Assembly: GCA_023055505.1 (NCBI GenBank) | Contig: JALIRH010000002.1 | Span: 27,100,437-27,164,436, forward strand | Source of the DNA: Callipepla californica brunnescens | Taxonomy: Eukaryota > Chordata > Aves > Galliformes > Odontophoridae | Direction of reading: 5' to 3' | DNA length: 64,000 nucleotides | Shown here: positions 9,967-22,675 of the stretch, in pieces | How positions within the stretch are numbered: position 1 is the stretch's first letter | Layout of the letters: the number at the start of each line of letters is the position of its first letter | Notes under the pieces: model-generated | Seen by the model: only the letters and a program-made list of their open reading frames with translations | Told to the model about the DNA's origin: nothing | Database searches by the model: none | Program-made: the position numbers and the translations under genes

Positions 9967-12814
9967 AATATCAAAATCGTACATGGTTTATGATTGCTTT
10001 GCAACAAATGATACAAGAAAATGTGCTGTATAATTGACTGCTAAAGCAAATACCAGTTGTCTTGCTTTTGAATGCACAGTGCATGTACAAATGTTTATAT
10101 GGTGCCCAGTGACTACAAACAAAGAGTTTCAAACAGAGTGTTGTTTTTTCTAAATCTGGTTCTGTAGCTGCACATTTGATGTGTTGTTTAACTATCCTGG
10201 AATGTACGACTGACAGAATAAAAATAAGATAGCTGCATTATTCATGTATCACTATAAAATATTGGGGAGGTTATGGTTTGTGAATTACTCACGTCAGCAG
10301 ACAAATCCAAATCCCACAATTATTATCTAAAATTGCAAGGTTAATATGTAATGAGGTTGCAAATTAATCTCATGGATGATGTAAGAATGTTAGCATTACA
10401 TGTAACCTCAGTCCTGATAGCCTTTCATTCAGTAATTAAACTGAATTTGACTCTGGTCTGTTTTCTTTAGATGGCCCCTGTTCCTGAGTAATACCCCATA
10501 GGAGCTCCACACCACTGATGTATTACATTAATATATCATCAGAAGCAGTTGTCATTCCAATGATGTATTAGTGTAATACATGAGAATGAGACTCACTGAT
10601 GATGTATTTAGTCCTTACAATATGGCATTGTCCAGGGAAGCAAGAGTCCAATAAGAGATTCATTACAATTACAGTATGAAGTCAGCTAATGCACTGCAGG
10701 TTGAGAGACACATTTCTGCTACCAGGCAGGTAATTTTGATGCTAAATCCCGTGTCTTGTGATGGTTTCTGGTGCTGTAGACTACAAAATTTGTGACTGCA
10801 GTAGAAAATAATTCCAAAAAATGGACAAGCCTTCACATACCTCTATTTACATCTCTGTTTTTCTGCTGTGCCATTCCTAGTGAGCTGTGTATAAATTGTA
10901 AACTGTTGTTTCCTTTCTCTTCCTTGTGTATTTCACTATTTAAAACTGTAAGTATCTTAGATCTGGCATTTGCTTTTCATTGATGACTAAAAAGCATTTG
11001 TTGCTTCCTGGAATATCCCAGAAACAAATATTAATTGAGAATAATGGCACGATCTGCATTCTATTTTGGGTATAAAATAGACTGCTGACTTGATAGCTTG
11101 TCATCTGAACATTCATAGCTGCTGAAGCTGTCCTTCCCCGGTAAAAGAAGAAAGTTTCTGGGATCAATGTGAGTCAGTGATACTGCTGAAATAACAAATC
11201 ATTTTTCTCACTTTTTGTTTTAGTGAATACTGTAGGTGGATGCTTATTTACTCTTCTATAAGAATTGGCCATTGTTTCCAGAGCTACCAAACAACGGATA
11301 TTTGAAATAAAATACTTCGTTAAAGGGTTTCTAGCAGCTTTTCAGCTAATAGACTTGGAAAAAAATACTGTAAATGTAGATGAATAAGAAACTAGAATTC
11401 GGCTCACTCTTACCAACCCCTGCTGCTCTTTCTGAGAGGATAAAAAATGAAGAAGAGAAAAAAATTGAGACTTTCAAATCTTTGTAATATAGGGCTAAAA
11501 AAAGAGGTTTATATGCAATGGGAAAGCAGTTACTGCTCACTCTTACAGCCTTTGATTGCATCATAAATAAAACAGTAGTGTGAGTCATCTTGGACATACA
11601 GTGTATTGAGATACTGACTAGAAGGCCAGTTGAGAAGTTAAAATTATGATGGCAGCCCCTTAGGCTGGTGATGACTGGACACAGAATGAAATGATATGCT
11701 CGTTTATTGAAGAGGAAAGAAAAACGTGCAGTAGTTTTACAGCATCTTCTGGACAAAATATCTTGATGAAACCATTCATGTTTCAAAGAAGCTTCTTGTC
11801 CTTATTACCCTGTGATGATTAGATCAGGCAGAAGAAAGAAAGAAAAAAAAAAAGGTAGAAAAAGATAGGAAGCTATTGAAATATAAAGGCAGTCTGACAA
11901 ACTTCTCTTGGCAACAGCCTCTGGGCCAGGAAACCTAATTCCACCTCAGCAAACAGAAAGACAGAGGAAGGAGGTAAAAGTGGTGGGTAATGGAAATGAC
12001 ACATTACAAAGGGGTAGAGAGGCGCAGGTACTATCAGTGGGTCTGCAGTGATTAATATGTCTGTAAATGTGCCTTTCAGATATGAGTGTGAGTATGATTG
12101 CTGTCACCTTGTACTGTGATGGTAGCTGTAGCATCAACAAGGACTACCAGCCCAGACTCCCTCAATATTAACCCCTTCCCTTTCACATACTATTTTCACT
12201 GATGTTGGTCAGATTAAAAGTGATAACACTAGGCCTCTAGAAACCTCACTGCAATGATCCCAGTCACTTGAGTGGTGGTTTATGTGCTTCAAGGTGATTC
12301 CCTCCTAGCTGTTCATGTAGTGTTTTCAGAAATTGAGTTAAGGATTTCCTACATATCATCTTCTATTTACTTGGGTTGGATATCTGCACCTCAACTTGGC
12401 CTCTGGCATGGTAATTCCACATCCATCCTGCAATTCTCACATTTCTCAGACAAAGATTTTCAAAGTACTGGGAAAACTTAAGTGCGAAGCAGTACGTAGC
12501 CTTGTAAAGGAAGGAAGATGGAAGAGCAGCCTTTAGACTCCTTTGTGCTAGAGTCTTGCGCAACTGCAGTTTGAGATGATGTCACTCTCCTGAGCTGCTG
12601 AGAGGCTATAGATCTTTACCTAATGACACTTCCACGGGGTGAACAGATACCTAATGCAGCTAATATGAGACAGTGATAACTTCAGAACAGATTACATTTC
12701 TGTGGGTGTAGTCTACATGAACTTTGCAAAACACTGGGTCTGTCTGGGGGCATGCTGACTGGAAGTCCATCTTGAACACACTCAGCACATCTCTAGCTCT
12801 TCTTCAATCTAATT
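9967..12814. other. Non-coding AT-rich stretch
   Basis: Contains a 146-codon minus-strand frame (11346-11786), low in complexity near its C-terminus and with no recognised domain, plus shorter frames. A small group of short inverted and repeated words sits at 10517-10612 (see findings). I see no transposon fragment and no exon with credible boundaries. Confidence 0.6.
10563..10581. repeat. Perfect short inverted repeat (8-bp arms, 3-bp loop)
   Basis: ATGTATTA, then GTG, then TAATACAT. The same TGATGTATT word recurs about 45 bases to the left and about 40 bases to the right, so three copies lie within about 100 bases. It may be a factor-binding cluster or chance in AT-rich DNA. Confidence 0.75.
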
Positions 12815-12885
12815 GAATGGGAAAACCAAGGCATGTAGGTAGAAAGTGATTTGCCCAAGATCACAAGCTGAATTGCTAGCAAAAC
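12815..12885 (+). mobile_element. MIR-like SINE remnant
   Basis: The words GGGAAAACCAAGGCA and GTGATTTGCCCAAGATCACA appear in the right order and spacing for the conserved core of MIR (the GGGAAACTGAGGCA and ACTTGCCCAAGGTCACA words of that family). Flanks have decayed beyond recognition. MIR elements are old tRNA-derived SINEs shared by amniotes, which agrees with the high divergence. A distantly related L2/CR1-type tail is less likely. Confidence 0.6.
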
Positions 12886-15479
12886 AATTTGCTACTCTCT
12901 TTATTTCTACATCTATTGCTCTAATTCCTCACAAATACCCTCTTTCCTCTGCTGTTTGATACTCTGTATGTTTGTTTCATTTCTTTCTGATTTGCTTTTT
13001 TTAGGTCCTTTCAGTAAATTACTTTCTGAGAATACTTTAGCACTGTCTTCTTTTATTTATAATTATCTCACACCTAGAAGAAATAATGCACTAAATCTAT
13101 TTTAGTTTGTCTTAGAACATCTTTTTAAAAAATCTGAGGTTCCTTATATCTCCCACATTTATTAAGATTGATCATGGTTGCATATAAATGTCCGGTTTAG
13201 CAAGATATTATACCCAGTGTCCTAGAGTTTTACAAAATATTATCCTCATTTCAAGCAGCATTTCTCCTAGACCTTCTATTAAGTAGTCTAACTCTTATCT
13301 ACTTATGTCATCAACAGAAATATGAAGAATTTTAGACTCAACTTCACTATATTTTGGCTGAGTAAAGCTTTTACTTAGATGTATTTTTACATAAGGAAAG
13401 CTACAAAAATAAAAAAATAAAAAAGAAAAAGAGTATTTCAAAATCAACATAAAGCAACAGAAAAATCAGAAATCATAATTAGCATTTAATGCATTAGTCT
13501 AGTGGACCAATTAGACTTTGAGTATTATGTTAAATGTGTCTTTCAAACTAGATGAAAATGTTTTTTTCTCATGTATAGCTGTTGCGCAAACTTCTTGCTT
13601 TTCTCTCAAACGTGTCTCCATATAAACAAATTTAATTAATTGCCTAGAGAATCAAAAATTCTTTATATAGCAACTGTATGCTGCCAATTAAATATAACTT
13701 TGATTTTACATTTCTCAATTATTACAGTGTTTATACTAAATTAATCAACAATATCAATACAACCTGAGGTAAAATTTCCTAATAAAGATTCTTCGGTCTT
13801 TGTTTAGCAGTTAGTTTGCATGGGTAGAGTTGAATGCTGACTAAACCTGAATGGTCTTTTGTCAACAAAGAAGAAGACAAGAGGAAAAGGTTAAACGAGC
13901 CCCTAGTAGGTGGGGGAGAGTAGAAAGAAGGTGCAATGTCACCTCCACATTGTGACAGCCATGAATCAATTATTCACATAGTAATGGATAATATTTCTCA
14001 AATGCTGCAGACTAACAGAAAAAATCTAAAAAAGCCTTTTCCTGGAGACTACACAATTTTTCCAAGTAAAAACTATAAACAAAAACAGAACAAAACAGTA
14101 GGGTTTGTGGTAATATCCTGTAGAGATAAACAACAGGAGATGGATTTATTACTACAGAAAATATGTTCAGAAAACTGGCAAAAGGAAGAAAAATATAGAG
14201 GATGAAAGGATGACAGTGCAGAGCTTAGCTAGTTATGGTGAGATTAATTCATTAAAAAAAAAACAAAACAACACAACCACATTACAATATCTAACAATGC
14301 CAACAAGTATTGATTTTAAATTTATTTCCTGTTCCAACACCAGTAGCATAACACACAGGGAAACAAAGGGAGAGAGGGGGATATCTGCAGAAATGCTTAA
14401 CAACTCGGTAAATGGAAGGAGAGTGACTGTCACAAAAGGAAAATGAATTCTGACCATCACCCGAATTCTGTGCTCTCTACATTAGACATTGCAATTGGTA
14501 GGATTTCAGATTAGCATAGGCCTTATACAAAACTGTGTTTTCTTAAGAGAAACAAGAAAATCAAGTTTAGTACACCCTCAATAACAGTATATATACGCTT
14601 TTAAGAGCAAAATACATTAAATTCTGACCTTAAAACAGCATTTCTGCTTCCAAAGGTAGATATTAGACTGAGAAAAGCAAAAATATTCCAAGCAATACAC
14701 ATTTTCTCTAAGCAATGCAAAATCCCTTTCCTGTTCAAGTCTTTAATACCTTATTCAATTAGAAAATAACTAAGGGCAGGGAATCAGAATCATGAGGAAA
14801 AAATGCCATATGGTATTTTTTTCTCCACTTAATTTTCAGACAAGTGATTGTAGGATGAAAGGACAAATCACAGAAATGCAGGCGAAATTTCAGACATAGC
14901 AGTCAGTATCTACACTAAAATGGAAGGGGTCCAATCTTTCTTTCATAGGATTATAAATGTTTTGTATGGACTGTAATGAGAGATCCTTCCAGGGAAGAGC
15001 AGAGCCCCAAACTTTTTATTTTTAACTACTTAACCATCTGACTTCTTACTCTCTAACTTTTGTACTCCTTCAGATCTGTGCATGACTCCCAGCTTTGTCA
15101 TGCATTCCAAGCCACAGGATGTGTCAGCTCAGAGATGTTCATTAGCTGGTCTGTACACCTCCCAGCTCTTCCAGCCTCTGTCTTCTCAGCTCTGATTTCC
15201 CTCTCTCACAGAGGGAAATTTCTCTCCTCTTTTCCAATTGTCCAGCCTCTTTCCTGAATGCGACTGCTGCTTTTACTTTTGTATACTTGGGCTTGTTTCC
15301 TCATACACTTTATTCCCCATTAGAAGTCTTCACTTCAGCACATACGAAACCCAAATTGCACACTGTGGTACAAATGAAATCTCCAAATTATCAAGTGCAA
15401 AATTAGCATTAAAAATCATAAGACAACAAACAATGGGTCTTTTTATCTGGTTTTCGTAATTGCATAAAACTAGTTTCTT
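12886..15479. other. Non-coding AT-rich stretch
   Basis: Short frames only (up to 89 codons at 13936-14205, lysine-rich and low in complexity). No recognised repeat family beyond A-rich patches near 13407-13430 and 14254-14270. Nothing supports a gene. Confidence 0.6.
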
Positions 15480-15700
15480 TGGCAATTATTGTTTGTGCCT
15501 CATTAGCATGCAAAATGGCTTTTTAGACTAACCTGCACACAAAAGAAGCCATTTGTGATGAGAATTGTGCTTTGTTTAATGTTAGACACCATTGTATTTG
15601 CTTTCCTAATATAACAGTTCTAATTAGTACCTAGCACTCATCCTGAGTTTTTCAGCTTGAAAACGCTGAAGGTGACAATTGAGTCACAATTCCATGGCAC
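15480..15700. promoter_or_regulatory. Candidate conserved non-coding element
   Basis: A repeat-free block with overlapping developmental-factor-type words: CAATTATTG, CATTAGCATGCAAAAT (an imperfect POU octamer next to ATTAG), TTCTAATTAGTACC and GGTGACAATTGAGTCAC. No open frame is retained. The motif density and absence of decay-type low complexity suggest an enhancer. This is inference only. Confidence 0.3.
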
Positions 15701-16887
15701 TCTTTGTCAGAACCTGTCAAAATATAGCTAAGTCTTTAGGAGTTGTGATCTAAATACTAAAAATGTTAATAGTCCAGAAAGATTCTCTCTCTAGGTAATT
15801 TTTAAAAAATATGAAATAAAATTGCAGATTAACCTCTGATTAAAAGTACAACAGTATTAATAAAGCCAAGGTCTTCATAAGGCTGTCATTTGTCCGAATA
15901 CAGACTTTGCATTGTTTTTGTCATTTGACCTTTATCTGTGCTCTTGATTCTTTAATTTTTAGTAATTCATTAGAACAGACTGTGTAGATTAGTGACAAAA
16001 CGTGACATCAACTCATCAGTATATGCAAACTTTTCAGATGTGATTACTCACTTGTCTTTGAAGAGTAAGAATTTTTTTCTTAAATTATCTCAATCCAAAA
16101 ATAGAAACTATCATGACTCCTGTGCACTTATATTTTTCACTTCAGGTTAAATCCATCACAGAGCAGTTTGATGTAGTTGCAGGGGAAATGTGAAGATTCC
16201 TGCTGAGAGGTTGTCTCCAGCTTCATGTTTGTGTATGAGTAAGAAAGCGCAGTCCAGTGGCACTTTACCAGAGTTGCTTTGTAATTATCACAGTATGAAG
16301 TGATAATGTTGTGTGTTTTATTTTCAGTAATAGATATTTATGAAGAACTTTGCCATTCACAGGACTGGCCTGTGTTTTGGCTCAAGAACCCTGGACTTCC
16401 ATATGTTCTAATTTGCTTAGACCCACTGAGATGTTAACTGTTAAAAGTGAAATTGGCCACTAGGCCCCCATAATTCAAAACTTCACATGCCAGTTGAGAC
16501 CTCTTTCTAACTCATTAATTTCCAAGAAAGTACAGTTCTCATCTGTTTGATTCTATACCAGATTCAGTGGATTGAGTGAAAGAAGCCTTGGACTTTTTAT
16601 TTTCTGGCACCTACTACTGGTAATATTGCATGGAAATCAGTGGATATTTCTCCTGACTTAGCAAATACAAAACAGAACTATCAGTTATTCTGTGACCCTG
16701 TCTCCCTCAGTGAATTGCACTGGCTAGACTGGGAGGGACACTGACTTTAGAGCTGATGTTGCTAGTGCACACACATAGTCTCATACTCCGTTAATTTAGT
16801 TTGTTCTCACCTCTCACTGTACTCTTAAGTTAGAAATTCAAGTTGTTTGTATCATCGGGACTCACCCAGTAGAAGCCTTATTTTCAC

Positions 16888-16933
16888 AAAACCAAAACCA
16901 AACCAAACCAACCAAACAAACAAACCAAAAAAA
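16888..16933. repeat. (CAAA/CCAAA)n degenerate tandem repeat
   Basis: Alternating CCAAAA, CCAAA and CAAA units on the plus strand. Simple repeat, probably polymorphic, with no gene context. Confidence 0.85.
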
Positions 16934-17376
16934 CCTGAAGAGAAAGCAGAAGGAGGTTGAGGGAAATCCAAATTAAATCACTAGTCAGAGGTTCTGTAAC
17001 TTTTTCTTGCACTGCCTCCTTTTGTCACGATTCCAGAGAGAGATTATCATTCTCATGGTGCTGTATCTTACAGCATACACCTGATACAGTGCTGGCATCT
17101 CGAGGTTTGCAGATGGGCTTATTCTTGGTAGCTGAGTGGGTATGCACAAAAAAACGTGAGAATTTTGAGGTAAATTCTCGTTCTCTACCTATGAAATTAT
17201 TTTGCCACACAGAAGGTAATAACATACCTTTCACCCTATATTTATCAGTTTTGGTTTACACATGGACATGACAGGTAACCATACTATAGATAAATAAAAA
17301 CAAGCAAGAATTCACAAGCAAGTCAGAGTATAGTTGAGAATTAGGAAGAAATAAATAAATTAGAAAGAGCTAAAAA

Positions 17377-17409
17377 AAAAGACTTCAGGTAAACCTCCTG
17401 AAGTCTTTT
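17377..17409. repeat. Perfect 13-bp inverted repeat with 7-nt loop
   Basis: The left arm AAAAGACTTCAGG and right arm CCTGAAGTCTTTT are exact reverse complements separated by TAAACCT. The stem contains a mixed-sequence GACTTCAGG core, so it is not simply AT slippage. It is too short for a typical pre-microRNA stem (about 22 paired bases or more). Confidence 0.9.
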
Positions 17410-18884
17410 CAGCAGCTACTACCAACACTTCTCCTTTCTTATTTTCACCTCTCTCCTTTGTCCAACAGTATCAAGAGTTATTTTAAAGCTGTGAGCAAAC
17501 AACTTGTTTCAATTCCTGTCTTCTCTGTTCCATTTTTGGTGATCAGTTCCTATTGAATTGATAAAATACAGTGTCTCTCAAGGCACTGAGAGAAAAAGCT
17601 GACTGTGTTGGGTGTCACACCTCTTTGGCTACCTTAACTCAAATTCAGCAAACTCTAGGCTCTAGAACACCTCAAGACTAGTGCAATTGACTAGTTTTCT
17701 ACCCCAGTGCATAGGATTACCAAGATAACTTCTCTCATTATTCAACTACTATTTTCTATCTGTTAAATATATTTCTATATTTCTTAACCATCTGTTCTTG
17801 GAAAGGCTGCTGACTTCTACTTGCCTTAGCATGGAGTTCTCAGCTGAGTGACATGAGAACACAACTCTGAATGAGTTAAATCAGAAAAGGTTCCTTAACT
17901 CTTCACCAGGGCTAGTAAATGTCTCACTGAGTTGTACTTCCTGCAGAGCCCAGCATAGAGTGAATAAGTTAGATAAGATCTATTTCAAATATTTACTTGT
18001 CCTGTTATTATCTGAAAGAAGGATGGTTAGATGAGGCCATTTGTAACACAATGGGAAGTGCAACAATAACAGCAAGATCCCAAGATGCAGCAAGCAAGGA
18101 CAGCAGTGGGCAGAGAGGTGCTTTCACAGAGGTGAAAGAAGCTGCTTAGCTTCAGAGGGCCTCAGGTATTCTGTGATCTCCACTGCCAACCCTGAAGTGA
18201 GGTCAGGGAAGGGATGGATCTATTGCATGTACCTGAGCTCTCCTGGGTTGTCCCTGCCTTCTGCCAGGTGCTCAATCACTGGTTCAAGCCATGACTTAGC
18301 ATTTTCACCACACCATTCTAGCAAGCATACTGGTATTTTAATTGCATCGACAATTATGTCCCAGTGCCTTAGACCATAGTTACTCTAGGCTAGGAATCTC
18401 AGTTTATCCCTGTAGAGAATGGGTTTAGTAACACAGTATAGCATGCATTGCAGCCGGTTGTGAAGTTTAACTGATATTTATAAAATATGCCAAATCCTTG
18501 CATACAAAATGCTACATGAGTAAGAAGTATTAATAAATGATTATATTAAACCAGGTCTGTTTTCAGTCATGTTTTATAAGACCACAGTTACAGCTGTGAG
18601 AATTCATATTAAAGATCAAACATTTTGCCTTCTATTGTAAACCATTCCTTGTAAGTGTTTTCAATAAAAAAGGTAGAATCTCTCATACATATTGAAATCT
18701 GACAGTATTCTTAAAGACTTAAGTGTTCATTTGCAAATAGAAAGCAATAATACTGAATTTCTCTTTGCCATATAATTTTTAACACATCTTTCAAGCTTAA
18801 TGTTACCAGTAAGTAACAAATTAGAAAGCTTAAAATTTGAATGAGAACTAATGTAATTTGTATTTTGTACAAGTATACATGAGA

Positions 18885-19655
18885 TAGAATCATAGACTCA
18901 TAGAAAAGGAAAAGAGGTAGGAACAGACCTCCAAGATCATCCGTTCCAACAGTTTATTTACCACAAATCTTTCCCCACTAAACCATGTCCCTTAGTACAA
19001 CATCTAAAATGTTTCTTGAACACCTCAAGGGATGGTGATTTCACCACCTCCCTGGGAAGCCCATTCTGGCACCTGACTACTGTTTTGGAGAAGAAAATCT
19101 TCCCAATATCCAACTTGAACCTTCCCTGGCACAACTTGAGGCCATTACTTGTCTTATTGCTGTTACCTGGGAGAAGAGGCCATTCCCCACCTTACCACAA
19201 CTTCATTTCAGGTGATTGTGTAGTGTGATGAGGTCTTTCCTGAGCCTCCTCCTCTCCAGACTTAACAGTCCTAGTTCCCTTCCCTTAGCGGCTCACCCTA
19301 TGAATTTGACTCCAGACCATTCATCAGCTTTCTTGCCTTTCTCTGGACATGCTGCAGGGCACCAATGTCTTTCTTGTAGAGAGGGGCCCAAAACTGAACA
19401 CAGTACTCAAGTTGTGGCCTCACCAGAACTGAGTACAGGGGGATGATTACCTCCCTGCTCCTGCTGGCAATACTATTTCTGATACAAGCCATTGACCTAC
19501 TTGGCTATTTTGGCACACTGTCGGCTCATTTTAGCTGAACATTGACCAGTGCCCCCAGGTATATTTCTTCCATACAGTCTTCCAGCCACTCAGACACAAG
19601 CCTGTAGCATTGCCTGGGGTTATTGTGGCCAAAGTAAAGGACTCAGCACTTGGAA
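18885..19655 (-). mobile_element. CR1 LINE fragment, 3' part with reverse-transcriptase C-terminus
   Basis: CR1 is the major avian non-LTR retrotransposon. Read on the minus strand, the fragment runs from the C-terminal part of the ORF2 reverse-transcriptase region to the 3' end. The left boundary shows the CR1 tail (AGAATCATAGACTCATAG, the complement of ATTCTATG-type octamers). The minus-strand frame 19298-19492 encodes [20 protein letters not shown] followed by YCVQFW, a signature of the CR1 polyprotein end. The copy is 5'-truncated near 19655, as is usual for target-primed reverse transcription, and its reading frame is broken, so it is inactive. Several plus-strand frames inside it are antisense shadows. 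Confidence 0.93.
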
Positions 19656-22493
19656 CGTTTTACCTGTAACATAAACAGAAGTAAGCACGGTTTCTTGATT
19701 TATTTCTTTTCAGTTTTGCAGTCTGTTATGTCCTCAAGCCTAACTAGTTCTTATCACTTAAAGATACTGTTTTTACAAATGATATTCTGCACGAAGAGAG
19801 GTATCACTATTTAAGTGGAAAGTGGTTCTAAATCTCTGCAGCAGACTTTTTAGTTTCTAGTCCATTTATTATGGGTAAAAACAGACACTTTCAGGGGTGG
19901 GGTACTAGCACAGGCAATTCTTATACTCTGACACAGGGGTTAGCCTCTTTTGGTGCCAATCTAAACTTAAAAGTCTTACTGACATAACTCTGACAGAGTG
20001 TGAAAAAAATAATTTGCCTGACACAGCTATGATATTTTCCTTGCAACATTATCTCTTATTCTTTTTGGAAACTGATATAGAAGTAACTATTAAAAAGGAG
20101 TCTTTTGATTATGTAAGGTGCCTCTCAATTCAAAAAATGTTCCAGTATAATTCACATAACAACCTCTTTTTAGTGTAGACCAGGCCTGGGGCTTTGGCTT
20201 TGTGCTACGGATAAATCTTCAGAGGTAGTATACAGGACTTTAGCTCCAATACAGGAGTTGAAGCTTACAGTGTGTAAAGTTGGATTTCTAACTCATCTTC
20301 AGTTAACTTCAAAACTCACTCCCTGAATGACCAATGTTTCAGTGCTGTATCCTCCTCTTTCTCTCAAAACACAGGGAAATGCCTCATGACCCTGCATTGA
20401 ATATGAGAGTCTGCATGAGGCAGTCTTTGAAGAGCTGGTCATAGATGCAATGGCAAAGGAAATCAAATCTATTTGCTAAGAAGGGAACAGAAGGTTTTGT
20501 TTTATAATTATGGCTTCTTATTTGAGCAGAAGAACCCAGGCAGAGAAAGACTGTGGATCTTGTACATAAGAGTATTTGACTATTCATTTCACGTTATAAT
20601 GCATACAGGAACAAATCCTCAACACTGTTCTCATGCTGATGGGTCCTTTTCAAATCATTCTGTTAAGATCATGCCTGACTGAATTCTCTGACTTTCTGAC
20701 TTTTTTTCCATTTCCTGTATGCGTTTGAACCTTCAGAACTCTGAGGGGTTCCCAGACTAGCCACACAGCCTGCTCGGTTTCTTGCTTTCTTCTTCTCTGT
20801 GGATCTGCAGGCTGTTGAACTCAGCAACAGGGATTTTCACCCTTCCACTCCACCTTTTCATACATCCCAATTTAGTTTTTTGATTTCCTTCTTCTCCTCT
20901 CCCAGTCTTGGTGTTTTCCTACTCTCCCCACCACCCCACCAAAAAATAAATAAATAAAATAATAATAATAATAATAAACCCCAGCATTTACTGCAGTGGA
21001 GGAGGGTTTTTTTTTTTACTTTCTCATTTTTTTGTACTTATTTTTCCCCTCAAAAACAGTTAAGATACAATTGTATTAATTTTTGTCAAAGAAAACTGAG
21101 TAAAGACAGTTGCATCACTTCTATGAATTCCGGGAAGAGAATCCTAAATTCATATAAAGATACAGAGCATTTTTTGCTGAGCATCTTCATAACTAAAATA
21201 AACTCAGCTTCTGCGAAAGACACTTCCAAGCAGCTTCACAGAGTACAATGCTGTAATGTCTTATTGGTGTCTCATTGCCTTGCTTGATATCTGTTATGTT
21301 CAGTTAGATAAAGTGGAAATATTCCTCCTATCCCTGTGGAAATACTTATATAGTAGGTATCAGAGACAAGTGGCAATTGAGCTTTGAGCTACCACAGGGC
21401 TTAGTGGTGCCTGTTTAAGTTTCACTTTGAGGTATAGGGCCAAGGGTCGAGTGTCTTCAATCACCCAAGAAGTATGTCAGTAGCCAAGCAAACACATTCC
21501 AGTGTGTCTTATTGCTGTTGGAGTAGGTTTCAGACACCGAAAGTTTAATTATTTGAACTTGCTGACGTCCTATGCTCAATTCATAAGCCTTTTTGCAGTT
21601 GGCTATACCTGTAACATGGTATTTAGTTTTGAATACCACATCTAATCAATTAATTGAAAAAAGTAAAACACACACACACAAACCTTGTAAAACCCAGAAG
21701 GAAAAGAAAAAAAAATCGGAGAGTTCTTATCTACTGAACAAACTGTTTCATGACCCTTTGCAATTGTGTGCAGAACTGGGTAGTAACAAACACTATCCTT
21801 AAGTGCTTTTCTCATCCTCTCTTTGTACTGCAAATAGATTTTTAACAGGTTCACATATGGACAGACTGAATGGCGTTACTACCAGGAAACAGCAGTAGCT
21901 GGTAAAGATCTGTTGCATAGCCCTTCTCAGGTAAGGCAGGAGATTGAGGAAGGTTTTTTCAAGGGAAATCTGTATACTAAGGTCATAACAAAGCTTCAGG
22001 AGTGGAACTGGAGATTGGGAGGATGAGAAAGCCTGATGTAGGTGTTTAGATGGAATCAAGAACCTGTAGAAGAAATGTGTGATGTGTGATAAAGAAAGAC
22101 ATGTCAGGAATGGAAGAAAGTCCCTCTCTTCTTGTTTTTGTTCTGAATCACTGAAATGAGTCAGTGGAGATGCATAAAAATGAGTGAGGGATGAGTGTGA
22201 TGCTGACAGGGGTCAGCTCTGACAGGGCTTAGAGTTGCATAGGGCTGTAAAGATCTCTCTGAAACTGGGGAAAAGCAGGAGGAAACATTGACATTAGAAG
22301 AGAATGAACTGCCTAGTGACTTGCATTAAATTTACAATAATTAAACTTCTACAGAGTTGCAAAGATTGTTAAAAATAATCACTATGAAATGTGTTTATTG
22401 ATAATGCTTTCACATTGTAACAGACAGTGTAGATTTTTAAAGGTAACACATTCTCCTTCGTGCTACACTATATACAATGTGTTCAAAACAATT
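19656..22493. other. Non-coding stretch
   Basis: Short frames only. Contains an (AAT)n microsatellite, a short (AC)n run near 21668-21680 and T-rich patches near 21008. No gene or transposon recognised. Confidence 0.6.
20941..20978. repeat. (AAAT)n/(AAT)n microsatellite
   Basis: TAAATAAATAAAA followed by about seven AAT units. Compound microsatellite. Confidence 0.9.
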
Positions 22494-22675
22494 TGGTGGG
22501 ACACTGGAACAGGTTGCCCACAGAGGTTGTGAATGTCGCCTCTCTGGAAGCATTTAAGGCCGGGCTGGATGGGGCTTTGAGCAACCTGGGAGGAGCCCCT
22601 GTCTATAGCAGGGGGTTGGAACTAGGTGATCTTAAAGGTCTCTTCCAACCCAACCATTCTATGATTCTATGATTT
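22494..22675 (+). mobile_element. CR1 LINE 3' tail
   Basis: Plus-strand CR1 end fragment. It encodes the familiar ORF2 C-terminus (GHWNRLPTEVVNVASLEAFK, then GLDGAL) within the frame 22460-22672, followed by the short 3' untranslated segment with GGTCTCTTCCAACCC and the terminal octamers ATTCTATGATTCTATG. The last ~60 codons lack a stop and match the family well, suggesting a relatively young copy. It is strongly 5'-truncated. Confidence 0.95.

Larger units (their letters stand above)
15701..18884. other. Non-coding stretch
   Basis: The longest frame is 104 codons (16957-17271, plus) with no recognisable domain. A CAAA-type repeat and a 13-bp perfect hairpin are listed separately. No transposon recognised. 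Confidence 0.6.

Noticed and set aside
10440..10500. Possible exon start after a TTTTCTTTAG acceptor-like sequence near 10470
   Set aside because: The downstream sequence meets stops in every frame quickly and no donor follows.
11346..11786. 146-codon minus-strand open frame
   Set aside because: No recognisable domain, serine- and phenylalanine-rich chance composition, no promoter or splice context.
17377..17409. Candidate microRNA precursor
   Set aside because: The 13-bp stem is too short and no longer imperfect stem extends from it.
19016..19446. Plus-strand frames of 70 and 76 codons
   Set aside because: They are antisense to a minus-strand CR1 fragment.
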